A DNA stretch of 64,000 bases from Dipteris shenzhenensis (lineage: Eukaryota; Polypodiophyta; Polypodiopsida; Gleicheniales): NCBI GenBank assembly GCA_047967505.1, contig CM106538.1. One strand, written 5' to 3'. Below the pieces are notes generated by a model. That model was given only the letters and a program-made list of their open reading frames with translations. It was not told the origin of the DNA and did not search any database. Below, one piece after another: positions 22,621 to 31,722 of the stretch. A program made the position numbers and the translations under genes. Every line of letters starts with the position of its first letter. The stretch's first letter is position 1.

Positions 22621-22632
22621 TGGTATCAGAGC
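22621..22632 (+). other. A1 primer-binding site
   Basis: TGGTATCAGAGC directly follows the 5' LTR. It is complementary to the 3' end of plant initiator-methionine tRNA, which primes minus-strand DNA synthesis in copia elements. Confidence 0.9.
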
Positions 22633-22956
22633 TCCCTTGTCTTCCGCTGAGACATTGAGTTTCTTGAGAGTGTGAGAGAGATTGTGAGATTGAGAGTTCT
22701 CTTGAGTGTTCTCCGTGAGAGTCCACTTCCGGTGAGAGATCTTCATCCATTCTATGAGAGGAATTTCCGTCCGTTCATCTCCTTTGAGTGTTTCTTGCTT
22801 GAGTGAAAGAGAGAGGGAGAGAAGCCTTTCAACTCAGCTCCAGCGACCCATGCAAAGCAGCAAGAGGCTTGTCGATTGAGGCATCGAGACTGAGAGCACC
22901 GTATGAAGGTAGAAAATCGAGCTCCAAAGAGCTCTTAGCTCCATCGCCAAGCCACC

Positions 22957-23132
22957 AGAAGCAGAGCTCTCATTGCCATCGCCAAGCCAGCAGAGCCAGC
23001 AGAAGCAGAGCTTTCATTGTCACCGCCAAGCCAGCAGAGGCGGTAGAAGAAGAGCTCTCATCGCCGTCGCCAAGCCACCATAGCCAGCAGGCGCAGAGCT
23101 CTCAAGGCCATCGTGAAGCCACCTTGTTCGCC
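22957..23132 (+). repeat. 44-bp tandem repeat in the A1 leader, four copies
   Basis: Units begin at 22957, 23001, 23045 and 23089, exactly 44 bp apart. Each starts like agaagcagagctctcattgc and continues into gccaagccagcagagcc-like text. Unit-to-unit differences are few. Confidence 0.85.
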
Positions 23133-23898
23133 AAAGCCAACGAATGACGAGCAGCTGGCTGGAGAGCGCTCCATGCAGCTGCGGTGGCACGGCGTGCGCT
23201 GCTGGACTGGGTTCGAAGGAGAGCTGCGAAGGCCATAGCCATTACGCAGACGGGTGCAGCAGCAGATTTGAGGACAAAAGCTTCGCCAAAACGGCGCGCT
23301 CGCCAAGCGTCAACTAGACAACAGCGGCAAATTAACCACAGCGTCACAGAGTTTTTTTTTCCCTTGCATCGCCACCAAACAGATCTGCTACCTCGTGAGC
23401 CTCTACGATAGTACGCATCCGCCTCCAAGCTCCATAGCCGAGACCCGCCGACCAGCCACGGAACGTGATCCACCGTTACGATCCAGAGATCCCACCTCAT
23501 GCTTGTAGAGATTCCCTTGAGGCCGCATGGTTTGTGCAGGTTCAGCCTGAGGACCCGAACGACGCTCTGCCATCGACGGGACCACGGCCAGCAGGCTAGG
23601 AAAGTCCTCCCCTCTACATACGACAGCTCTCTCAACGCGGCACCAGTGGCTCCTAAGCTCCATCAACGACGAGCGACTACGAGCGACAACAGTCCCTGTG
23701 CTAGCACTCCTCTGCCAACGGGCTCCAAGGCATCGTTTCCAAGCCTCTCCAATTCCTTGTCATCGACGAAGAAGACGACGGAATCCCGAAGATTCCGTCA
23801 GAATACTAGTAGATTCCGGCTTCCCAGAAAGAGACACGTGGCCTTATCCCCAACCTTATCCACCCAGGGTCACCACACACACAGGTGTGGTCAAGGAT

Positions 23899-24140
23899 CA
23901 GCCACGTGGCACCCTTATCCACACTGCCACATCATCACTGCCACGTTAGCTACCACGTCATCAGTGCCACGTCAGCACTGCCACATCAGCACTACCATGT
24001 CATCTACCACATCAGCACTGCCACATCATCAGGCCACATCATCAAGCCATGTCATCAGTGCCACATCATCCTGCTGACATCATCTGTGCCACCTCAGCAC
24101 TGCCACCTCAGCAGTCCAGTCAGCACTGACCCTCTGCAGG
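23899..24140 (+). repeat. Short CCACATCA/GCACTG repeats in the A1 leader
   Basis: Imperfect repeats of words such as actgccacatcatc and cagtgccacgtcagc, about 12-16 bp each. The related copy A2 carries the complementary text at about 49.38-49.72 kb in a diverged state, so the repeats predate both insertions. Confidence 0.8.
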
Positions 24141-25060
24141 CACAGTCCCTTGCCAGGCACACTGTGCACACACTGCATGTGCACACTCCTGCCACCTCAG
24201 CACAGAGCTTCACTGTCACACCTCTTGCTAAGCACAGTGCCACATCATCACTGCATGTGACTCACAGTGACACATCATCATTGAGCACCATTTGCACTCC
24301 TTTTGCCCCTCCACCTAGATCAAGTCATATCTCTTGATCCAGGAAGAATTTGAGGGTGCTCCAAAAAGGAAAGTCGCTCGATTTTTTGTGCTCTACGCGC
24401 TCGTTACATCACGCGCACATTTCGGTGCAAGTTACACTCACATTTGAGCCTCGCCGACAAAACCACTTCCTTCACACACATTTGCCTCTACATCGATGCA
24501 TCTGACCCAGCACTTAAAAAGAACAAAGGAAAAGGAATTATTTGCTGCTCTTTCATCGATCGACTGTTGGTTTAGATCTAGATCAGAGTAGACTAGATCG
24601 CCATAGAGGGGACGCTTTGAATTCCCCAAGTTGCCAATCTAAGCCATGCCCGAAATTCCCGACTAGTACCTACTCGGAGTCAGTCCATACACTCACATCC
24701 GATTTCACATCATTACATTACCTGAAACCTTACGTTCATCAGTTCACTGAGCAGACTTCAGAGTTCAGAGGCATTGCAGATTGATTTAGTGGGCAGATAG
24801 CACTTGATTTCACACACACATGCCACCATTGTAAAGCCTATTTGGCTATCTCACGGCATCGTGCACATCATTTTTCAGCCTTGTAAAACCTCTTGGCTAT
24901 TCCCGGCATCATTGCCACAAGCCTTGTAACACAGGTCAGATCTTATTTACTACAGTTCTATCTTCACCGATGGTACAGAGATTTCACTTGGCATCTTCAG
25001 GTATTTGCAGTTGATTCATACAGAGTTTTCAGGACACTTTTTGAGTACATTGTTTGCACC

Positions 25061-26092
25061 ATGTCGACTAGCAACCTCAATCTGGAGGCATCTGCTAAGT
25101 TAGACAACTCCAATTACGGTACATGGAAATACCAAATGGAGACCATTCTTGTGCTTCAGGACAAATGGGAGTATGTCGATGGATCCATACCTAGACCATT
25201 GGCCGATCCAGCCACCAGTAGCTCTACTCCATCTGTTGTCACAGCACCAGCAACGGGATCTACATCGGGATCTACATCTACACAAACAGTTTCCGCACCA
25301 GTAGCAGATCCTGCCATTGCCCGAGCTCAAGCAGAATGGGATAAGAAAGAAAAGTATGCCTATCACCTGATCAAGCAGAATGTGCAAGATGTCATGCTAG
25401 GACAGCTCAACACAGTCAAGACATCAAAAGAAGCATGGGATATGTTCGCAGCTCTCTACGAGTCCAAGAACACATCCAGGATTCTCACCCTGAGAAACCA
25501 GATCAACCAGAGTTTCCGCAACAGCGATGAAACCGGTCATGCTTATGTACTCCGCATCAAAGACTACAACAATCAACTTGCAGCAGTAAGAGAGACTATG
25601 AATCCTGCAGAAATGGTTCAAGTAATCCTGAATGGACTAGAAGAAGGATATGAGAATCTAGTCCAGAGTATTGCCATCCACAATGGCAAATTCCAACACT
25701 GGAAGAACTTCAGTCAGTTCTACTTGGTGAAGAACTCAGGACTCAGGCCATTCAAGCACGTAAAGGTCATTCTAATGATCAGGCATTCACAGCTTCAGAC
25801 AGAAGCAGAGGCAAAGGCAGAAACAGAGGTAGATCATATCAGAAAAGTGGTCATCATCATCAACAAAATCAAAGTCAGAATCAGCATCAGCATCAGCAGC
25901 ATCCTCAGCAACATCAAAATCAGCAAAGAGGAAATCATTCCAACCGAGGAAGATTCCAAGGACGAGGGAATGCATCCACCAATGTGTCAAACATTCAATG
26001 CAACTATTGTCACAAGTTTGGACACTATGAAAGAGATTGCCGCAAGAAGCAGTATGACCAAGGCGGTCAATCCAGCAATAATCGAGCAATAA
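25061..26092 (+). pseudogene. A1 gag (capsid; frame broken before the zinc knuckle)
   Basis: ATG at 25061 (MSTSNLNLEASAKLDNSNYG) is chosen because A2 and other copia gags begin this way; the frame is open further upstream. Residues 15-200 match the copia gag capsid (WKYQMETILVLQDKWEYVDG, then KEAWDMFAALYES). Near 25,690 a missing base at ttccaacactgg shifts the frame. The nucleocapsid zinc knuckle CNYCHKFGHYERDC (CX2CX4HX4C) follows at about 25,999-26,040 in the -1 frame. A second one-base loss near 26,084 moves to the pol frame. Gag forms the virus-like particle in which reverse transcription occurs. Confidence 0.9.
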
Positions 26093-26105
26093 TCGAGGGA
26101 ATTCC

Positions 26106-26426
26106 TGAGGAAGAGGAAATCATCGTGGTGGACATTCTAGTCACAGTCATTTTGCAAATGAACATGGAAATATGTTTCTTGCAAGTGAGGAATTGCATCA
26201 GACTGATACAATGCACCTAGACACTGATTTCAATCCCAAAGAGGATTTCACTTATCAAGTCGACCAAGTGGAATAGGATCCTTGGTACATCGACAGCGGT
26301 GCATCATCTCATATGACAAATCATCAGGAATGGTTCACAGAAATGAAGCCATTAGAAGGTCAAAAGAATGTCATCTACACAGTAGACAATACACCGAATC
26401 CGGTTTAAGGGACAGGTGTTATCCCT
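26106..26426 (+). pseudogene. A1 protease region with three stops
   Basis: In the pol frame, WYIDSGASSHMTNH at about 26,283-26,324 has the D-S-G-A aspartic protease active site typical of copia. Stops interrupt it at TGA 26106, TAG 26274 and TAA 26406, each in a place where CGA, CAG or CAA would fit. The protease would process the Gag-Pol polyprotein. Confidence 0.8.
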
Positions 26427-27743
26427 ATGAACAATTTCACTAGTACAAAAGGATTAGTCAAAGATGTGCTCTATGTTCTGAAGCTCAGCAAGAACCTTTT
26501 GTCAGTAGGTCAAATGACGGAACACAACTACAAAGTCATCTTCAATGGTGATGAATGCACTATCAGAGACAAATCCAAAAGAGGTCAGCTAGTAGCAAAA
26601 GGTGTCAAGGAAGGACGCTTATACAGGATGCTAGCTACAGTACTAGATAAGTATGCCATGTCAGCTCAAATGCAACAGATGCCACTATCTGCAAAATGGC
26701 ACAAGAGATATGGTCATGTCAACTTCAAGTACTTGTTGGATCTCCGGAATCAAAATATGGCAATTGGGATTCCGAAGCTACAATTTCTTGGAAAGGTTTG
26801 TGAAGCATGCTGCTTCGGCAAACAAAAGCGAACCAACTTTGTCAGAAGTACCTCTCGTGCACGAGGTATTCTTGATTTGATTCATACAGATGTATGGGGT
26901 TATGCCCAGACCCGCAGCATCAATGGTTCACTTTATTACTTGACCTTCATCGACGACTACAGCAGATATTGTTGGGTCTACTTTCTGAAAGAGAAATCTG
27001 AAGTGTTTGCCAGATTTCAAGAATTCAAAGCCATGGTAGAAAACCAAACAGGCAGAAAGATCAAGGTCATGAGATCAGACAGAGGAGGTGAATACATGTC
27101 TTCAGCCTTCATCAACTTTTGCAAAACTCACGGTATTCGAAGACAATTCACATGTGCAGATACTCCTCAGCAAAATGCAATAGCTGAAAGGAAGAATGGG
27201 ACTTTAGCAGACAGTGCTAGAGCAATGCTTAGTGAAAAGCATCTTCCGAATCAGTATTGGGCAGAAGCAATAGCTACAGCTAACTACTTGCTTAATCGGC
27301 TTCCTACCAAACCGATACAAGGTATGACTCCTTATGAAGCATTCACTAGACACAAGCCACGCATTGGGCATCTCTGCATATTTGGTTGCATAGCATATGC
27401 CCACATACATGATGATCATCGCAAGAAATTGGATGCGAAGTCACGCAAATGCATCATGGTTGGCTACAGTGAAGAAAGTAAAGCATACAAATTGTATGAT
27501 CCCATCAACCGCAAAGTCATTATCTCCAGAGATGTAATCTTCGATGAGGAATCAGAATGGAAAACCTCACCTACACAGGAGATAGAAGCATCGACTTCAC
27601 AGTCATCTACAGCACAGGTTGACGAACAAGAGCAAGAATTGCCAGCAACACCCCAATCAGTGCCACAGCAGCTCAGACGGTCTACTAGCGAAAGCAGACC
27701 ACCAGCAAGATTGACATATGCTCAGAAAGGCAAAGCAATTTAG
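26427..27743 (+). CDS. A1 integrase ORF
   Basis: 438 codons in the pol frame. It starts with the protease tail (VLYVLKLSKNLLSVGQMTEH), then the GAG pre-integrase domain with WHKRYGHVNF and CEACCFGKQ (HHCC zinc-binding). The catalytic triad is D at 26889 (HTDVWGY), D at 27078 (RSDRGGEY) and E at 27186 (AERKN), giving D,D-35-E spacing. The C-terminal KLFGC-type box reads HLCIFGCIAYAHI. The frame ends at TAG 27741, after which RT continues in the same frame. The active site looks intact. Integrase joins the element cDNA to host DNA. Confidence 0.9.
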   Translation: MNNFTSTKGLVKDVLYVLKLSKNLLSVGQMTEHNYKVIFNGDECTIRDKSKRGQLVAKGVKEGRLYRMLATVLDKYAMSAQMQQMPLSAKWHKRYGHVNFKYLLDLRNQNMAIGIPKLQFLGKVCEACCFGKQKRTNFVRSTSRARGILDLIHTDVWGYAQTRSINGSLYYLTFIDDYSRYCWVYFLKEKSEVFARFQEFKAMVENQTGRKIKVMRSDRGGEYMSSAFINFCKTHGIRRQFTCADTPQQNAIAERKNGTLADSARAMLSEKHLPNQYWAEAIATANYLLNRLPTKPIQGMTPYEAFTRHKPRIGHLCIFGCIAYAHIHDDHRKKLDAKSRKCIMVGYSEESKAYKLYDPINRKVIISRDVIFDEESEWKTSPTQEIEASTSQSSTAQVDEQEQELPATPQSVPQQLRRSTSESRPPARLTYAQKGKAI

Positions 27744-28895
27744 GTGGAAACTACCAACTATGCTCTTATGACTACCATCATGGCTACAGAAGAGCCAGTG
27801 TACTTCGAAGACGCAGTAGATAAGCCAGAATGGCAAACTGCTATGAATGAAGAAATGGATGCTTTGTATAAAAATAACACTTGGGAATTATGCGACCTTC
27901 CACCAGGAAAGAAGGCCATAGCCAACAAATGGGTATACAAAGTGAAGTACAATCTAGATGGCAGTATTCAGAGATATAAAGCCAGATTAGTTGCAAAAGG
28001 ATTTGCACAACAATATGGTCAAGATTATGATGAGACTTATGATCCAGTAGCAAAGATGGATTCCATACGGTTCTTGATATCACTAGCGACACTCAGTAAA
28101 TGGAATGTGTATCAGCTCGATGTCAAGAATGCATTTCTCAATGGTTATCTAGACGAAGAAGTCTACATGCAACAACCAGCCGGTTATGTTGAACCAGGAA
28201 AGGAGAACCAGGTTTGCCATCTCAAGAAAAGTCTCTACGGCTTAAAGCAAGCACCCAGAAGTTGGTACAGCAGAATTGACAAATATTTTGCTGATCTGGG
28301 ATACATGAAGTCCAATGCAGATCATACTCTCTACTACAAAGTTCAAGGGGAAGATATTACTATTGCACTTTTGTACGTAGATGATCTGATTGTGACAGGA
28401 AGCAAGGATAGCTTCATTAGAAAGCTAAAACAAGACTTATCTGCAGAGTTCGACATGAAAGATCTTGGACTTATGCACTATTGTCTTGGAATTGAGTTCT
28501 GGAGAGATTCAGATAGCACATTCATGAGTCAGCTCAAGTATGTTGACAGTCTCCTGAAGAAGTTTCATATGGCAGATTGCAAGATTGCAGCCACTCCCAT
28601 GGAACAGAGTTTGAAACTTACTAAAGATTCAGAAAAGCCTACAATCAATGACAAATACTACAGGCAACTCATTGGATCTCTTATATATCTGACAATCACA
28701 CGGCCAGCAGTAAGCTCACTAGCACAGTTTATGGCAAATCCAAAACAGTCTCACTGGAATGCAGCCAAAAGAGTCTTGAGATACATCAGCGGTACAAGAC
28801 AATTTGGGATAGAATACAGAGGAAGTCATCCACGGTTGCATGGATACTGTGATAGTGACTATGCTGGAGATCATGAGACCAGGAGATCGACATAG
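27744..28895 (+). CDS. A1 reverse transcriptase ORF
   Basis: 383 codons directly after the TAG. Blocks in order: WQTAMNEEMDALYKNNTWEL, KWVYKVKYNLDGSIQRYKAR, the QLDVKNAFLNGYL block with a catalytic Asp, SLYGLKQAPRSWY, and the catalytic LLYVDDLIVTG. RNase H begins with HGYCDSDYAGDHETRRST, where TAG 28893 interrupts it. The RT core itself has no lesion I can see. Confidence 0.92.
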   Translation: METTNYALMTTIMATEEPVYFEDAVDKPEWQTAMNEEMDALYKNNTWELCDLPPGKKAIANKWVYKVKYNLDGSIQRYKARLVAKGFAQQYGQDYDETYDPVAKMDSIRFLISLATLSKWNVYQLDVKNAFLNGYLDEEVYMQQPAGYVEPGKENQVCHLKKSLYGLKQAPRSWYSRIDKYFADLGYMKSNADHTLYYKVQGEDITIALLYVDDLIVTGSKDSFIRKLKQDLSAEFDMKDLGLMHYCLGIEFWRDSDSTFMSQLKYVDSLLKKFHMADCKIAATPMEQSLKLTKDSEKPTINDKYYRQLIGSLIYLTITRPAVSSLAQFMANPKQSHWNAAKRVLRYISGTRQFGIEYRGSHPRLHGYCDSDYAGDHETRRST

Positions 28896-28934
28896 GGATA
28901 TGCATTTTTCCTTGGTCAAGGTGCTATATCATGG

Positions 28935-29300
28935 TTGTCAAACAAACAGCCAACTGTTTCTTTGTCTTCGACTGAAGCAGAATATAGAGCACTCACTACA
29001 GGTGCATGTGAGGCTATATGGCTCAGAAGACTATTGTCAGAAACAGATTACTTTGATGAGTCAAAGCCAACAACAATATACTGTGATAATCAATCGGCTC
29101 AAGCATTGGCCAAAAATCGAGTATATCACTCCAGGACAAAGCACATTGATGTCAGAGAGCACTTCATCAGAGAAAGAGTGTTACTTGGTGACATCACACT
29201 GCAGCATTGTGATAGCAAAGAAAATGTTGCAGACATCTTTACCAAACCACTCGGTAAAGAGCTATTCGAGAAACACCGACTAGCTCTTGGTTTGATATAG
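28935..29300 (+). CDS. A1 RNase H C-terminal ORF
   Basis: Same frame as RT, after the stop at 28893. It contains QPTVSLSSTEAEYRALT (catalytic Glu block), IYCDNQSAQALAKN (catalytic Asp) and TKHIDVREHFIRE. It ends with the copia tail DIFTKPLGKELFEKHRLALGL at the true polyprotein stop. RNase H removes the RNA strand during reverse transcription. Confidence 0.9.
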   Translation: MSNKQPTVSLSSTEAEYRALTTGACEAIWLRRLLSETDYFDESKPTTIYCDNQSAQALAKNRVYHSRTKHIDVREHFIRERVLLGDITLQHCDSKENVADIFTKPLGKELFEKHRLALGLI

Positions 29301-29418
29301 AGAAAGGACATTCCCATTAAAGGGGTGTGATGGAATGTAATGCTCAGTCCTTCTTCAATTCCCCAGAATCATCATCTTGAGGGAAGGCCTACTTCATGAT
29401 GTTGATCTTGAGGGAAGG
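29301..29418 (+). other. A1 3' untranslated segment with polypurine tract
   Basis: tcttgagggaagg occurs twice, near 29,375 and next to the LTR at about 29,405-29,418. The second copy is placed as the polypurine tract that primes plus-strand synthesis. Another purine run followed by TGTGATGG (about 29,319-29,332) looks like a decoy of the same kind. Confidence 0.6.
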
Positions 29419-29676
29419 TTTTGAGAGTTCACGCTCAACATCATGTGATCATGTGTGCATAGCACCATCACGTGATCATATGTGCATAGCACTAACCTTA
29501 TAGAGTGCTATAAAGGAAAGGGTTAGATCCCCTAACCCTAACCCTAAAAGGGTTTGTATATATTCTATTTTTTCAACTAATTCTAGTGTACAGTTAGTCA
29601 TTTTGTGGTGTGCTCTCTAGCTGTGCCCTCTCTCCTCATCTCCACTCTTCTCCTCTCCCCTCTTCATATTTTGTCA
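29419..29676 (+). repeat. A1 3' LTR
   Basis: Identical by eye to the 5' LTR except at the second base of the terminus (TTTTGAGAG against TGTTGAGAG). Ends TTTTGTCA and is followed by the ACCCT duplication. Confidence 0.95.
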
Positions 29677-30110
29677 ACCCTCGGCTTGGGTCTTGCCCCC
29701 AAAAGTCTCTCATCCATGGATCTTCATCATCCATGCATTCCCATTGAGGGTGCCTTGTGAAGGAGGAAGGTTCTAGGTCCACAAATGTGGTTTTAGTCCC
29801 TGTCTATGTTTTGGGAGCTAGATGTTGTTGACCTTCCCTTCCCATAGACATGCCACGAAGGGGTTCTCCATGTCTGCCGACTCTATTCGGCCCAAATGTC
29901 TGAACATGTTGGAGAATATACCTCTTAACTTGGATGCTACTGAAGGAGTAGGAGAGTTGGGAGAGGCCAGACTAGTGAAGGGGGCTTCGAAAGCCCTTGG
30001 ACCCGAGGGGTCTTGAATTACCTCATCCAAGCACTTTGTCTCGTCGAAGCTAGATGGATCCTCATGTCGGGTTCCTATTACAGAGTGGGAGCTAGGAATC
30101 AAGATTCTAG
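29677..30110 (-). pseudogene. Proline-rich reading frame, upstream part split by A1
   Basis: The minus-strand frame at 30102-29818 (94 codons, rich in Pro and Ser) is followed, after a frame change, by an open stretch at about 29,800-29,677 containing DDEDPWMRDFWGQDPSRG. This joins in frame to the segment at 22,357 when A1 is removed. The function is unknown. The stops and shift suggest it was already decaying when A1 arrived. Confidence 0.4.
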
Positions 30111-30295
30111 ATCAATCTGATCCCCAGCTAGGGTGAAAGGTGGGCTGAGCATAGCTCGAAGCACTGTCTTTAGGCGAGGGTTCCTTGGACAAAATTTTCC
30201 TAGACAGGAAGTGCATGTATGAGACCTCTAGCTAGGCACACCTAGGCTGAACTACAGTTATGTAATTTTTTTCTTTTGGACTTCCCCAGATCTAT

Positions 30296-30950
30296 TCCCA
30301 CGGTCATAGGGATAGCTCTATGGTGATGGTCGTAGGGATAAAGTAACATGCCGGTCTTAGTAGGACACTAGTATAGCAACAGGCAGTGGGAGAGTGCCTA
30401 ACGCATTGGTCGATGGGATAGGTAGTGACACGTGTTTAGTGGGATAGGACACAAGTGGTATCCCCACACAAACATAGGGATGAGCTTAAGACAATGGTTG
30501 GAGGGATAATGGGGTCAATGGGATAATGCCTATTGCATTGGTCGACGGAATAATTATAGCAACGGGTGTGGGGATAGCAAGATGGCAATGGTCATAGGGA
30601 TGAGCTTACCGCATCGTTCGGTGAAATATATGGATCAGTAGGATACGAATATGGTGTTAGACGTGGGGATAAATTAAGGCACCAATTGGTGAGATAATGC
30701 TATAGCAACGGTCGTGGGGATAAATGCTATGGCCATGAGTCAACGACTGTCAGACCGGCAGGATAATTAACTCTGACACACATTTAAATAGGGTGATGGG
30801 TTAGACCATGGTCAAAAGCTAGGTCGGGGGGATAGTGCTATGGCAACGGGTCAACAAAGTTTGATTGACGAGATACAGCTATGGTGGCGATGGTCGACGG
30901 GATAGCGCTAAGTCATTGGCCCGTGGGGATAGAAAAGCGCTATGTCACCG
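30296..30950 (+). repeat. Degenerate ggtcgtggggata repeats
   Basis: At least ten imperfect copies of a word like caatggtcgtagggatag, followed by variants of gctatggcaacg, with irregular spacing of roughly 25-90 bp. Examples are near 30,302, 30,327, 30,408, 30,540, 30,588, 30,712 and 30,890. No gene is seen. 30,950-31,467 is AT-rich without features. Confidence 0.65.
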
Positions 30951-31467
30951 ACTGGTTTTAGATCATTTTTGAAGGATTTTGAGTTTCTGTTCAGGTTTTT
31001 TAGTGCTACGGGGATGCTATAGTACTTGTTCTACCTACTCAATGAAGAAAACTTGAAAGACAAACAACTTTTGAATGCCAAAAAGCAAGATTTCTTGAGG
31101 GGTGAGTGTTACCACACAAAACAACTTCAAAATTCAGCATGATTCATCATTCTTGGTTGTTTTTTGTGAGTTTTGACATCATACACTCCTTAGAAATCTT
31201 TCAAAACTATCTTCCTACCAACTCAAAACACTAAAAAACATAAAAAACAAGCTTCAAATGATAAAAAAGACTCTCCAACAGAAAATGATAATTTTCCTCA
31301 CTTTTTCATCCAGACTCACACTTCTTCACTCTTTCTTCTCCTACAACTCCACTAACAAGCTCCAAGTTAAGCTTGAAGCCTTGTGCAATGGGTAGATTAT
31401 GAAAGAAAGCAAGTGCAATACAAAAGCATACCTCCATTCCCCGGTAGTGATGCTAAAAATGTGTGAT

Positions 31468-31714
31468 CTCGGGGGGGTCACTCATCATATGTAACCCTAT
31501 CATGTGAGTTCAACAGAAGGGTTTTTTTTATTTCTAAAATTTACAGAAATTAATATACATAAGGGACTATTTAAAATAGTTTTGGTAAAAATTTACAGAT
31601 TTGTATAGAAAAGGGGTACATTTTATTAATGAAATTTTTTACAGATAAGGGACTTTAAATATAGGCCTTGAACGCACGTGATATAGAGGGTTTATACATA
31701 GTGACCCCCCCGAG
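31468..31714. mobile_element. MITE with 15-bp TIRs and 8-bp target duplication
   Basis: A 247-bp element. It begins CTCGGGGGGGTCACT and ends with the exact complement, AGTGACCCCCCCGAG. Similarity continues inward with gaps (ATGTA, ACCCT, ATATCA). It is flanked by TGTGTGAT on both sides (31460-31467 and 31715-31722). The interior is AT-rich with repeated aaatttacaga and taagggact words and no coding capacity. An 8-bp duplication is typical of hAT elements, so a non-autonomous hAT-like MITE is my best guess. Confidence 0.8.
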
Positions 31715-31722
31715 TGTGTGAT

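Larger units (their letters stand above)
22633..25060 (+). other. A1 long leader between primer site and gag
   Basis: About 2.4 kb with no gag similarity, unusually long for a copia element. It holds a 44-bp tandem repeat (22,957-23,132) and a CCAC-ATCA/GCACTG repeat zone (23,899-24,140). Frames of 60-190 codons occur on both strands (for example 22803-23147 plus and 23102-23635 minus), but they overlap each other and show no family features. I regard the leader as non-coding. Confidence 0.6.
22363..29676 (+). mobile_element. A1: full-length Ty1/copia retrotransposon, recent insertion
   Basis: Bounded by 258-bp LTRs (22363-22620 and 29419-29676) and flanked by a perfect 5-bp duplication, ACCCT (22358-22362 and 29677-29681). 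The primer-binding site at 22621 abuts the 5' LTR. Internal order is a 2.4-kb leader, gag, protease, integrase, RT and RNase H, which is the copia order. Total 7,314 bp. The LTRs differ at one visible position (TGTT against TTTT at the start), which suggests a young insertion. The coding region nevertheless carries two frameshifts and five stops. Confidence 0.95.

Noticed and set aside
23102-24077. Long overlapping frames on both strands (177 and 192 codons) in the A1 leader
   Set aside because: They overlap in opposite directions, follow a GC-rich repeat region, show no domain, and the A2 copy does not keep them open.
25680-26110. Programmed frameshift in A1 as an established feature
   Set aside because: No canonical slippery heptamer, and a second unrelated one-base loss lies near 26,084. 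Kept only as a question.
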